From: CAYNLK01 sp964398055
GTDB taxonomy: Bacteria > Chloroflexota > Anaerolineae > 4572-78 > J111
Reading direction: 5' to 3'
Length of the DNA: 64,000 nucleotides
NCBI GenBank assembly: GCA_964398055.1
Contig: CAYNLK010000007.1
Coordinates: 62,001-126,000 of the forward strand
Numbering within the stretch: position 1 is the first letter of the stretch; every line of letters begins with the position of its first letter. The notes below the pieces were generated by a model that was not told the DNA's origin, searched no databases, and was given only the letters and a program-made list of their open reading frames with translations. Shown in pieces: positions 14,504 through 22,005 of this stretch. Made by a program: the position numbers and the translations under genes.

Positions 14504-15136
14504 TCAGAGCAGGAGTAGCCCCAGCCGGGTGGCTCGAACGACCGCTTCGGTGCGGCTCTGGGCGTTCAGCTTGCTTAAAATTGCGTTCACGTGGAACTTG
14601 ACCGTGTGCTCACTAATGTGTAACTCGCGGGCGATGGCTTTGTTGGGCAATCCTTCCGCCAGCAGTTGCAGCACCTCTAGCTCGCGCCGGCTCAATTCTT
14701 CGGTCAATAGCTCATTATCCAGCGACCGGCCTGGCGTCAGGTTAGGCGCTAAATCCGGCTCAAGAACAATCAGCCTCTGCGCCGCGGCCTGCACTGCGGC
14801 CAGCAACTGCTCCGGCTTAACGTCACGCGACAACAGCCCACGCAGCCCGGTGGACCAGAGTTGAGGTAGGGGGGTCTGATTGGGCAGCAGCGCCACAATC
14901 GGCAGTTCGATGTCACGCATACTGTCGATCTGCTCAAGGGCGAGGCTCGCATCCCAACCCAAATCCCAGATGATCACGTCGGGCCGATAGACATCTACCT
15001 CGGTGAGTAAATCCGTCTCGCCGGCAATCTGGCCAACAACGGTGCAGCTTGGCTCGTTGGCCAGTAGGGTAGCCAGTCCGGCTCGCGCCAAAGGGTCTTG
15101 CGCCACAATAAGAACCTGCCAGGCTGTTGCTTCCAT
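14504..15136 (-). CDS. NarL/LuxR-family response regulator
   Basis: The protein has about 210 residues from the ATG at 15134-15136. The open frame continues upstream through the promoter of the divergent kinase, and that part is not protein-like. The receiver domain begins QVLIVAQDPLARAGL and has its phospho-acceptor aspartate in DVIIWDLGWD. The conserved acidic pair is reduced (AQD) and the switch lysine is not obvious (GLRGLLSRD), so phosphorylation may be atypical. The C-terminal LuxR helix-turn-helix is canonical (LSRRELEVLQLLAEG, NKAIARELHISEHTVKFHV). It is divergent from a NarL-type histidine kinase, its likely partner. Confidence 0.87.
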   Translation of the reverse strand: MEATAWQVLIVAQDPLARAGLATLLANEPSCTVVGQIAGETDLLTEVDVYRPDVIIWDLGWDASLALEQIDSMRDIELPIVALLPNQTPLPQLWSTGLRGLLSRDVKPEQLLAAVQAAAQRLIVLEPDLAPNLTPGRSLDNELLTEELSRRELEVLQLLAEGLPNKAIARELHISEHTVKFHVNAILSKLNAQSRTEAVVRATRLGLLLL

Positions 15137-15196
15137 CACGGTGATTGTAACCGGGGTCAGGCTGCATGGCAAGAGCAAGCAAACGGGCCGACCTAC

Positions 15197-15225
15197 TTGT
15201 GAATGGAGGCGCTTCCGCATATAAT
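15197..15225 (+). promoter_or_regulatory. Promoter of the NarL-type histidine kinase
   Basis: TTGTGA (15197-15202), a 17-base spacer and a perfect TATAAT (15220-15225) precede a strong ribosome binding site, TTGGAGG, at 15244-15250. Confidence 0.6.
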
Positions 15226-15320
15226 GGAAATATAGCGCGAACGTTGGAGGCTGTATCATCGCCACGAAAAATAGAAATGCAGAAGTTAATAATCTTTCTC
15301 TGGACTGGCTGACTGTCAAC

Positions 15321-17033
15321 TTGCGTTGGTTGTGGCTGTTTCTGTCGGCCCTGTTTGTTTCTGTCCAGTATGTCTTGAGCCTCAACTTGCCTGCCAATTT
15401 TTCTCGTTTGCTGGTTCTGATCCTGATCGGGGTTGTACTGAACGCCGTTTATATGGGTCTATTGTGGGCCAAATTTTTTCCCGGCTGGTTGGCGGCTACC
15501 AGCATGATCATCGACGTCATCTGGGCCATCGCCTTGTTGGTGATGTTAAGCGAACAGGCTCAATTATTGCTGCCGTTGATGGTATTTCCGGTTTTGGTGG
15601 GCGGGGCCCGCTTTAGTGCTGAGGTGGGGTTGGTTATGGCGATCCCCATTGTTTTAAGTTACGGCGTCTCGCTGATACCGCTATTACAGGGCGACCTTAA
15701 CCGGTCGGCGTTGATTGAAGGCTTGTTGGCACTGGGGACCAATGCGCTGGTCCTTTTTGTGGTAGCGGCGTTGCCCGGCTCCTTCATTCGGCAACACATA
15801 AAGGTAGCCCGGCAAACTGACGAGGCCGAACTTCAAGCGTTGCGGGTTGAGAATGAACGGGGTCGATTAATCTCTGAGATGGCAGTTACGCTCAGCTCTA
15901 CCCTTGATTATCGCAAAGTATTGCGGGCAATGATCGATTTGGCTTTCTCGGCTATGGCTGAGATTGGGACTCGGGACGAGTCGGCTATTGGGATGCTTCT
16001 GTTGTTTGAGGGCCATAGCGGCGAGTTGACGGTGGCCGCCGGGCGCAATATTGCGCGTAGCGATGAAGGGCGACGGGTCAGTAGTGAGGAAGGGCTGATC
16101 GGACGGACGATCAATACAGCCGAAGCGACCATAACCCACAACGTTCAAAAAGATAGAACGCTCACTGCCTTTGCCTCATTGCCCGGCTGCCGCTCGGCTA
16201 TTTGTGCGCCGCTACGGGCGGGGTTCGATACTTATGGGGTGGTCTTGTTTTGCAGTACCGAACCCAATTTCTACACGGATGAGCACAAGAAGTTATTGAC
16301 AACTTTTTGTAGTCAGGCCATTATTGCCCTGCAAAATGCCCAACTGTTTGAAGACCTTAACTATGAACAGCAAAAAATTCTGGAACGGGAAGCCGAAGCT
16401 CGGCGCAAACTGGCCCGCGATTTACACGATGGTCCAACCCAATCTATTGCCGCCATCGCCATGCGGTTGAACTTTATCAAGATGGTGGTCCAAAAGAAGG
16501 ATGTTGAGAAAGCCTACGATGAGTTAGTAAAAGTTGAGGAGATTGCGCAACGGACCACCCAGGAAATCAGAACTATGTTATTTGCTATGCGGCCGGTTAT
16601 TCTGGAAACTCAAGGTCTGGTTCCGGCGCTTGCCCAATACGCCGAACGATTGAACGCGACCGAGTCTTTTGCGGTACAGGTCAAAAATCAAGGTTATGAC
16701 GGTCAGTTGAATTCCGAGGCGGAAGGGGTGGTTTTTGCCATTATCGAAGAAGCGATCGGAAATGCCAAGAAACACGCTCAAGCCAATGAGATCAAAATCA
16801 GTCTGGCGGCTAAACCGGATCGTCTGTTCGTTGAAATCAGGGATGATGGGGTTGGTTTTGACTTGCAAAGAACCCAATCCACTTACGACCAACGCAGCAG
16901 CCTGGGGTTAATCAATATGGAAGAACGGGCCGAGCTGGTCGGTGGGCGTTGTACCATTGAGTCGGCCCGTGGTAAAGGCACGGCGGTGCGGGTTGAAATC
17001 CCCTTCAACCCGGTTCCGGTACAGGAGCAATGA
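15321..17033 (+). CDS. NarL-type sensor histidine kinase with GAF domain
   Basis: The coding frame has about six N-terminal hydrophobic segments (1-150), a coiled linker, a GAF domain (about 185-340), then a HisKA_3 dimerisation helix with the phospho-acceptor histidine (LARDLHDGPTQSIAAIAMRL) and an HATPase (AIIEEAIGNAKKHAQA, IRDDGVGFD, GLINMEERAEL). It should autophosphorylate and pass phosphate to a LuxR-type regulator such as the divergent one at 14504-15136. The true start is uncertain: TTG at 15321 has no ribosome binding site. The frame is open upstream to 15222, and the strong TTGGAGG at 15244 points to initiation near 15255-15260, where only ATC codons are in frame. Confidence 0.9.
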   Translation: MRWLWLFLSALFVSVQYVLSLNLPANFSRLLVLILIGVVLNAVYMGLLWAKFFPGWLAATSMIIDVIWAIALLVMLSEQAQLLLPLMVFPVLVGGARFSAEVGLVMAIPIVLSYGVSLIPLLQGDLNRSALIEGLLALGTNALVLFVVAALPGSFIRQHIKVARQTDEAELQALRVENERGRLISEMAVTLSSTLDYRKVLRAMIDLAFSAMAEIGTRDESAIGMLLLFEGHSGELTVAAGRNIARSDEGRRVSSEEGLIGRTINTAEATITHNVQKDRTLTAFASLPGCRSAICAPLRAGFDTYGVVLFCSTEPNFYTDEHKKLLTTFCSQAIIALQNAQLFEDLNYEQQKILEREAEARRKLARDLHDGPTQSIAAIAMRLNFIKMVVQKKDVEKAYDELVKVEEIAQRTTQEIRTMLFAMRPVILETQGLVPALAQYAERLNATESFAVQVKNQGYDGQLNSEAEGVVFAIIEEAIGNAKKHAQANEIKISLAAKPDRLFVEIRDDGVGFDLQRTQSTYDQRSSLGLINMEERAELVGGRCTIESARGKGTAVRVEIPFNPVPVQEQ

Positions 17034-17060
17034 CCAACCAGGTTCAGATAGGTTGGTTTT

Positions 17061-17732
17061 TTAGCTGCGGTCTCTCCCGCTTAATTTTTGTTGGATAGCC
17101 CTTAAACAGTCACTGATTGGCTGTGTTGGCTCAAAATAAAGTGCCGTGGCTGGAGCCACAGGCGGGGTAGGGTTAAAAAGAATAGGTAACCACTCGTTTG
17201 GCTCCAGGGGTACAGCCAAATCGACCCGATAGGTAGTTTCACCCTCGCGCAGGGGCCAATCCCGTTCAGGATGAAAGCCATTTTCTTTCAAGGTAACATA
17301 GAGCTGCCCGGCCGGTGATTTCTGTTCAAAAAGATCGTTGATTTCCTCAGCGGCCTCAAACCGGTCACCGGTGGTAACAATAAAGGTGATCCGCCGCCAG
17401 TGTTCGGATACAATTGGCGGCAGTTTGTGCTGAAGCGGCCCCAGCTCAAACTTGTAGTACCAATCGTTCGCCCGCTTGTGGTCAGGTTGGGCTGGCATAA
17501 GGTCGCGGCGAGTCACTAGTTCGTGGCCTTCCACGTGTGCGTAATAGTGAATGGCCCACTTATTTTCCCCCAGCGTTTTAGTAAAATAGAACCCAATCCA
17601 ATCGAAATGGGGCGCCTCCGGCGGCGCGTGCTTAACCGGAACTCGATACCAATGTTCATCCTGGACACGTTGCCAATCTTGGGTGTTGTTCATAATGGCC
17701 ACCAGGATGCGGTCATCTGGATAAATTAGCAA
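17061..17732 (-). CDS. Conserved hypothetical protein, possibly PUA/EVE-like
   Basis: The 223-residue protein is not recognised with certainty. The N-terminus reads ILVAIMNNTQDWQRVQDEHWYRVPV, followed by a region rich in aromatic and basic residues with WAIHYYAHVEGHELVTRRDL and a WRRITFIVTTGDRF strand. The pattern of alternating strands with conserved Trp/Tyr recalls small nucleic-acid-binding beta-barrels of the PUA/EVE type, but this is only an impression. It is convergent with the upstream kinase gene (28 bases apart) and has no co-directional neighbour. No signal peptide or membrane segment is present. Confidence 0.75.
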   Translation of the reverse strand: MLIYPDDRILVAIMNNTQDWQRVQDEHWYRVPVKHAPPEAPHFDWIGFYFTKTLGENKWAIHYYAHVEGHELVTRRDLMPAQPDHKRANDWYYKFELGPLQHKLPPIVSEHWRRITFIVTTGDRFEAAEEINDLFEQKSPAGQLYVTLKENGFHPERDWPLREGETTYRVDLAVPLEPNEWLPILFNPTPPVAPATALYFEPTQPISDCLRAIQQKLSGRDRS

Positions 17733-17803
17733 GGCTTAAACTCCTGATCAAGTTTAACGCGTCCATGATAGTCTTTTTCGTTGATCAGGGCAATATCAGA
17801 AAC

Positions 17804-17841
17804 CTCAAACTTTTCAAACAAAATTCAAACTTTTTTATGAT
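17804..17841 (+). promoter_or_regulatory. Triple TCAAAC direct repeat and -10 upstream of an OmpR-type regulator
   Basis: TCAAAC occurs at 17805, 17814 and 17825. The last two are seven-base TTCAAAC units separated by exactly four bases, the geometry used by PhoB/OmpR-type regulators. TATGAT (17836-17841) follows as a -10. Autoregulation by the downstream regulator is inferred. Confidence 0.45.
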
Positions 17842-17895
17842 AGAGTATCAGTTGTGAGGAAACTGTTTGGCGGTTTGGTATCTCTTGTTATGATC

Positions 17896-17916
17896 GGGTA
17901 CACTTACTTCGTACCC
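17896..17916 (+). other. Small hairpin in the leader of the OmpR-type regulator
   Basis: GGGTAC and GTACCC pair perfectly around a nine-base loop, about 80 bases before the start codon at 17993. The leader from the predicted -10 is about 145 bases. Confidence 0.4.
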
Positions 17917-17992
17917 AGTAGTAACGTGGGGGGAACTATCATCAACTTCTATATTGGTGCCGTTGATGTTCTTTTGAGGAGGATTAATTATA

Positions 17993-18685
17993 ATGAGTGC
18001 CACTATATTATTGATTGAAGATGATTTTGTATTAAGTGAGACCTTACGTTTGATGCTAACCACCAAAGGGTTTAAGGTCGAGGTCGCCGGCGATGCCATT
18101 GCCGGGTTGCAGAAAGCCTATTCCATTAAACCCGATGTGATCTTGCTAGACATCATGCTGCCTGGCATGGACGGTTGGCAGGCTTGCGCTCGCTTTAGAG
18201 AGATGTCGGATGTGCCTATCATTATGTTAACGGCAGTTGGCTCGGACGAGAACATTGTCAAGGGTCTGGATATGGGGGCCGATGACTATATTGTTAAGCC
18301 GGTCACGGTCGAAGAGTTGACGGCTCGGATTCGGGCTTTGCTGAGACGGGTCTCGGTGTCGAGTAACATTAGCAATGGTCGGCGCGGCCAGATTTTGTCG
18401 TATGATTATCTAACCATTGATTTTGACAAACATGAGGTGACAGTTGATGGTCAGCGAGTCGACTTAAGCCCGACCGAATTTCGCCTGTTATCGGTTTTGG
18501 CTCGCAATAAGGGGCGGATGCTACCCCACGAATATTTGCTCAACGAAGTTTGGGGCCCGGAGTATAGAGGCGACATAGATTATCTGCGTTTATATGTCAG
18601 CTATTTGCGCCGCAAGTTGGAAAAAGATCTAAACAAGCCCAGTCTTATTCAAAATGAATGGGGTGTTGGTTACCGCTTTGGTTAA
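17993..18685 (+). CDS. OmpR/PhoB-family response regulator
   Basis: The 230-residue protein has a receiver with the acidic pair ED (9-10), phospho-acceptor Asp53 (ILLDIMLPGMDG), conserved Thr in MLTAV and Lys in YIVKPV. The winged-helix DNA-binding domain follows, with LSPTEFRLLSVLARNKGRML and YLRLYVSYLRRKLEKD. A strong GAGGAGG ribosome binding site precedes the ATG. No kinase gene is adjacent; the next gene is a second regulator of the same family, about 40% similar by eye. Both may serve a distant kinase, or the multi-PAS kinase at 22.0-24.9 kb. Confidence 0.92.
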   Translation: MSATILLIEDDFVLSETLRLMLTTKGFKVEVAGDAIAGLQKAYSIKPDVILLDIMLPGMDGWQACARFREMSDVPIIMLTAVGSDENIVKGLDMGADDYIVKPVTVEELTARIRALLRRVSVSSNISNGRRGQILSYDYLTIDFDKHEVTVDGQRVDLSPTEFRLLSVLARNKGRMLPHEYLLNEVWGPEYRGDIDYLRLYVSYLRRKLEKDLNKPSLIQNEWGVGYRFG

Positions 18686-18942
18686 GAAAAGTGTTGGGTT
18701 GACCAGGTGAGGTCTAATTTTGTTTTTCAGTAATTCTAATTATTTTCTAAGAATTTTTTAGCGTCTTTATGATTAAATGTTGTTAAACTTCTGGTATTGT
18801 AAGGTTTAAGAGTTGGCTTGTTCTGCAGATGGTGGTACCAGGTACTTTAATTCATAAAGACTGTGTAACCTGGCAAGAGATAGACTCCTGTGGAAGACAC
18901 TCCCTTTTGTAACTCAACTCATCTTGATACCGGAGTGCGGTA

Positions 18943-19650
18943 ATGACGAATATTTTGCTCATCGACGACGATCCGTTGATCCTCCAATTACTGAAACATT
19001 TTTTGGAGAATGAGGGATATCGCGTTACGATAACTGATCGAGGCGCGGAGGGCTTAGAAGTGGCTCAAAGCTATTTGCCTGATCTGGTCATCTTGGATTT
19101 GGTTATGCCGGGGATGGATGGCTTTGAAACTTGCCGTCGCTTGCGTGAGTACGGTATTCAGACGATTTTGGTGATCAGTAGTCGTCGTGATGAGCGTAGT
19201 GTTATTAGAGCCCTGGACCTGGGGGCAGACGCCTATCTCTACAAACCCTTTGAATTAAGTGTGCTCTTGGCCAAGATTCGCACCCTCCTGAGGCGGGCCG
19301 GTCAGCAACTCCCCTCTGAGTGCCGGTTATATGATGATGGTCATCTGCTGATTGATTTGGATAAACGGCGGGTCGAGGTCAATGGCCAGGCTATCCAACT
19401 AACCGCAACCGAGTATCGTTTGTTGGCCATCTTACTGAATAATGTCGGGCGGGTCGTATCGCACGAGGAGTTGATTAGCCAGGTTTGGGGCGCTGAAAAA
19501 TCTTCGGGCTTGACCTCGCTCAAATTGTATATTCATTACCTCCGTCGTAAAATCGAAAAGCGCCCCAAACAGCCTTATTACTTGTTGGCTGAATGGGGCA
19601 TCGGCTACCGGCTCCGGGAACCTGAGCAGATCTCATCTTTGACTGCCTGA
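18943..19650 (+). CDS. OmpR/PhoB-family response regulator
   Basis: The 235-residue protein has DDD at 8-10, phospho-acceptor Asp52 (VILDLVMPGMDG), Ser-Ser in the switch position (LVISSRRDERS) and Lys in YLYKPF. The winged helix (LTATEYRLLAILLNNVGRVVSHEEL, LKLYIHYLRRKIEKRP) is complete. The start is an ATG with GGAG seven bases upstream. It follows the first OmpR regulator by 257 bases, a spacer with no gene, and is likely transcribed separately. A hairpin with a T-tract lies at 19720-19757. Confidence 0.92.
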   Translation: MTNILLIDDDPLILQLLKHFLENEGYRVTITDRGAEGLEVAQSYLPDLVILDLVMPGMDGFETCRRLREYGIQTILVISSRRDERSVIRALDLGADAYLYKPFELSVLLAKIRTLLRRAGQQLPSECRLYDDGHLLIDLDKRRVEVNGQAIQLTATEYRLLAILLNNVGRVVSHEELISQVWGAEKSSGLTSLKLYIHYLRRKIEKRPKQPYYLLAEWGIGYRLREPEQISSLTA

Positions 19651-19719
19651 AATACCTTTTCTGAGAAATCAGAAATTTGACTCAATAGCTCTGCCGCCGT
19701 AAAATATCTGCACTATCTC

Positions 19720-19757
19720 AAATCGCCGCGTGCGTATGCGTGAGGCGATTTTTATTT
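19720..19757 (+). terminator. Rho-independent terminator after the second OmpR regulator
   Basis: AAATCGCC pairs with GGCGATTT across a 16-base loop and is followed by TTATTT. Confidence 0.65.
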
Positions 19758-19843
19758 GTAACCCATCTATACCGACCTACCTATTCTGAAGACCCTTTGT
19801 CACCGTTCAAAAGTGGCAAGTGAAATAAGGAGAACAAAAGATC

Positions 19844-20497
19844 ATGGAAGCTCTGGAGCTAAAAGCAGAAGTTCGGGGCGTAACCGGACGACAGGTAAAG
19901 CATTTACGTGAAACGGGTTTGATCCCGGCCGTTATGTATGGCCGGGATATTGAACCTAAGTCGATTCAAGTTCACGAAAAAACATTGGCCAAAATCCTTC
20001 GACAAGCCGGTACTCACCAATTGATTTCACTGCAAGTGGGGAATGATAAGCCCGTGCTAACCCTGGCTCGCGATATTCAACGTGACGTAATGAAGCACAG
20101 CTATGTTCACGTTGATTTCTACGCGGTCAAGATGAGTGAGAAGGTGACGGCGCAAATTCCGCTGATCTTTGTGGGTGAAGCTCCGGCCGTGCACAACCTG
20201 GGCGGCATTCTGACTCATGGTTTGGACGAGCTTGAAGTTGAATGTCTGCCAGGGGACCTGATTTCGGCTATCGAGGTCGACCTGACCACTTTAGTTCATT
20301 TCAACGATACTATTACCGTGGCCGACCTGCAAGTTCCTCCCACGATCACTGTTCTGTCTGAGCCGGAATCGCTGGTAGCCAGGGTTGAGCCGCCCAGAAC
20401 GGTCGAGGCGTTGGAAGAAGCGGAAGAAGTCGCGGTCAGCGCTGAACCGGAAGTGGTTAGCCGGGCGCGCGAAAAAGCCGAAGAAAAAGAAGAGTAA
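19844..20497 (+). CDS. rplY: 50S ribosomal protein L25/general stress protein Ctc
   Basis: The 217-residue protein has the L25 N-terminal 5S rRNA-binding beta-barrel (LKAEVRGVTGRQVKHLRETGLIPAVMYG, with HVDFYAVKMSEKV around residue 90) and the C-terminal TL5/Ctc extension (IPLIFVGEAPAV ... GGILTHGLDELEVECLPGDL), then an acidic Glu/Ala-rich tail. It binds 5S rRNA in the large ribosomal subunit. AAGGAG lies about ten bases before the ATG. It is monocistronic and bounded by hairpins on both sides. Confidence 0.95.
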   Translation: MEALELKAEVRGVTGRQVKHLRETGLIPAVMYGRDIEPKSIQVHEKTLAKILRQAGTHQLISLQVGNDKPVLTLARDIQRDVMKHSYVHVDFYAVKMSEKVTAQIPLIFVGEAPAVHNLGGILTHGLDELEVECLPGDLISAIEVDLTTLVHFNDTITVADLQVPPTITVLSEPESLVARVEPPRTVEALEEAEEVAVSAEPEVVSRAREKAEEKEE

Positions 20498-20559
20498 AAT
20501 TATTGCCGGACCATCAGCCAACTTTAAGTATGTTAGCCGGCAAAATTCAGTTTTTAACC

Positions 20560-20589
20560 AAAAAACCGGGGTCTTGGCCCCGGTTTTTT
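20560..20589. terminator. Bidirectional terminator between rplY and a small convergent gene
   Basis: AAAAAACCGGGG-tcttgg-CCCCGGTTTTTT is a perfect GC-rich stem with A and T tracts on both sides. It serves rplY (+) and the 70-residue gene (-). Confidence 0.9.
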
Positions 20590-20608
20590 GTTGGCGGTCT
20601 CCCTTTTG

Positions 20609-20821
20609 TTATCTGGCTCCGACCAGCTTTACGACGTACCCTTCTTTTTCCAGGATATCTTTAAGCTCATTCACGTCACCCCGGCCCGCCCAGCGGTTGC
20701 TGCGGCGGTCCCACCATATGCGATCTTTCAAAATATCTCGTAATCGATCTCGCTCGTTCACCGGAAAAACCATGGTCCGGTCGCGACGATTGATCGTAAT
20801 GATGATTTGTTCGTCACTCAT
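20609..20821 (-). CDS. Small conserved hypothetical protein (70 residues)
   Basis: It begins MSDEQIIITINRRDRTMVFPVNERDRL and contains IWWDRRSNRWAGRGDVNELKDIL. It is highly charged, has no membrane segment, and has a compact alpha/beta pattern with a Trp-rich centre. AAGGAG seven bases upstream of the ATG and the convergent terminator at 20560-20589 support a real gene. Its function is not recognised; it could be a small nucleic-acid-binding protein, but nothing specific shows this. Confidence 0.75.
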   Translation of the reverse strand: MSDEQIIITINRRDRTMVFPVNERDRLRDILKDRIWWDRRSNRWAGRGDVNELKDILEKEGYVVKLVGAR

Positions 20822-20908
20822 AATAACTCCTTAGCCCGATGCTGATTTGTTTGTGCATAATAGTCCTGTGGCTGGGGGTTGTCAAACAGCATCGCCATCA
20901 TGCCTTAC

Positions 20909-21514
20909 TCACTTGCTTACGACGATCTGGCCGCTGGTCGCTTCGGCCAGAGCAGCCTCAAAGGCCGGTAGATCATCGACCGTGAAGAGCAGTTGCAGCA
21001 CCACTTCGGCGGTAAATTCCTCCTTTGCAACCAGACCAGCGTGGCTTTGGACCAGGCGTTTGCTCTGTTCGTAAAAATGATACGGCATGGTCACCGTGAC
21101 CGTTTGCCGTTCCACCTTTTCGGTTACCGGTAGTTCGGCCAGAGCTAACCGGGCCGTCTCGGTGTAAGCTTTGACCAGCCCGCCGCTACCCAACTTGGTA
21201 CCGCCAAAATAGCGCACAATGACCACGGTCACATCGCCCAGGCCGCTGCCTTTGACCACGGCCAGGGCTGGCCGGCCGGCCGTGCCGCTGGGTTCACCGG
21301 CGTCGCTCAACCCGTGGACAACCGTGGCCCCGTGCCCCACGGCAAAGGCATACACGGCGTGGCTGTAGCCCGGTTCTTCGGCTTTAACCTTTTCAATAAA
21401 GGCCCTGGCCTCCTCTACGCCGGGCGTGTAGCCGGCCCGGCCAATGAAGCGTGAGTTTTTGACCTGTAGTTCAATCCGTGACTCGCCGGCCGGAATGGGA
21501 TAACGCTTGCTCAT
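20909..21514 (-). CDS. yigZ: YigZ/IMPACT-family protein
   Basis: The protein has about 201 residues from the ATG at 21512-21514. The family core is clear: SRFIGRAGYTPGVEEARAFI, then YSHAVYAFAVG, GEPSGTAGRP and VRYFGGTKLGSGGLVKAYTETA. The C-terminal half is the ferredoxin-like UPF0029 C-terminal domain. YigZ proteins are related to eukaryotic IMPACT, and their molecular role in bacteria is not settled; the C-terminal fold suggests nucleic-acid binding. It is followed on the same strand by the 70-residue gene, 87 bases on. Confidence 0.92.
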   Translation of the reverse strand: MSKRYPIPAGESRIELQVKNSRFIGRAGYTPGVEEARAFIEKVKAEEPGYSHAVYAFAVGHGATVVHGLSDAGEPSGTAGRPALAVVKGSGLGDVTVVIVRYFGGTKLGSGGLVKAYTETARLALAELPVTEKVERQTVTVTMPYHFYEQSKRLVQSHAGLVAKEEFTAEVVLQLLFTVDDLPAFEAALAEATSGQIVVSK

Positions 21515-21615
21515 AGCCCTTATTATCACCACCGGTTAAAAGTTGTCAATTGCCTACGACAATATTGGCTTGCGCGGCGTGATGGCAGGCGGACCGAATT
21601 AAGATACCGGCCCGC

Positions 21616-21987
21616 TCAGGCGGCCTCAGGTGGGCGTAGCCGCCTGGCCAGGTCTCGCAGTTGGTTGAAACTGATCGGTTTGATCAGCACCAGGTCCACC
21701 TCGCTGCGCAGCATATCGGCCATCGCCGGGTCGGCAGTAGCCAGCATCACCCGGGTCTCTTGCAAACGTGGATCGGCCCGAATCTGGTCCAGAATATCCC
21801 GGCCGGATACGTGGGGTAGGTGGAGGTCCAGGATCACCACTGAAGGCAAAGCTTCGGCTAAACGAATTGAAGCCTGTTGGCCGTCCGCGACGATTTCAGT
21901 GCTAAACTCGGCCGCTTGCAGCGCTGTGGCAAAAATTGTACTCAAATCGGGGTCATCTTCAATGATCAAGGCCAATGGATTGTTCAT
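21616..21987 (-). CDS. Stand-alone receiver-domain response regulator
   Basis: The 123-residue single receiver has EDD (10-12), phospho-acceptor Asp in VVILDLHLPHVSG (about 54), Thr/Ala in MLATAD, and Lys in LIKPIS. There is no output domain, so it would act by protein contact or as a phosphate relay. It follows the multi-PAS histidine kinase by 18 bases on the same strand and is the likely phosphate acceptor. Confidence 0.92.
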   Translation of the reverse strand: MNNPLALIIEDDPDLSTIFATALQAAEFSTEIVADGQQASIRLAEALPSVVILDLHLPHVSGRDILDQIRADPRLQETRVMLATADPAMADMLRSEVDLVLIKPISFNQLRDLARRLRPPEAA

Positions 21988-22005
21988 TCAGCCAGTTCCT
22001 GTTCG

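Noticed and set aside
15137..15397. N-terminal extension of the LuxR regulator
   Set aside because: It crosses the promoter of the divergent kinase and places 87 unrelated residues before a normal receiver start.
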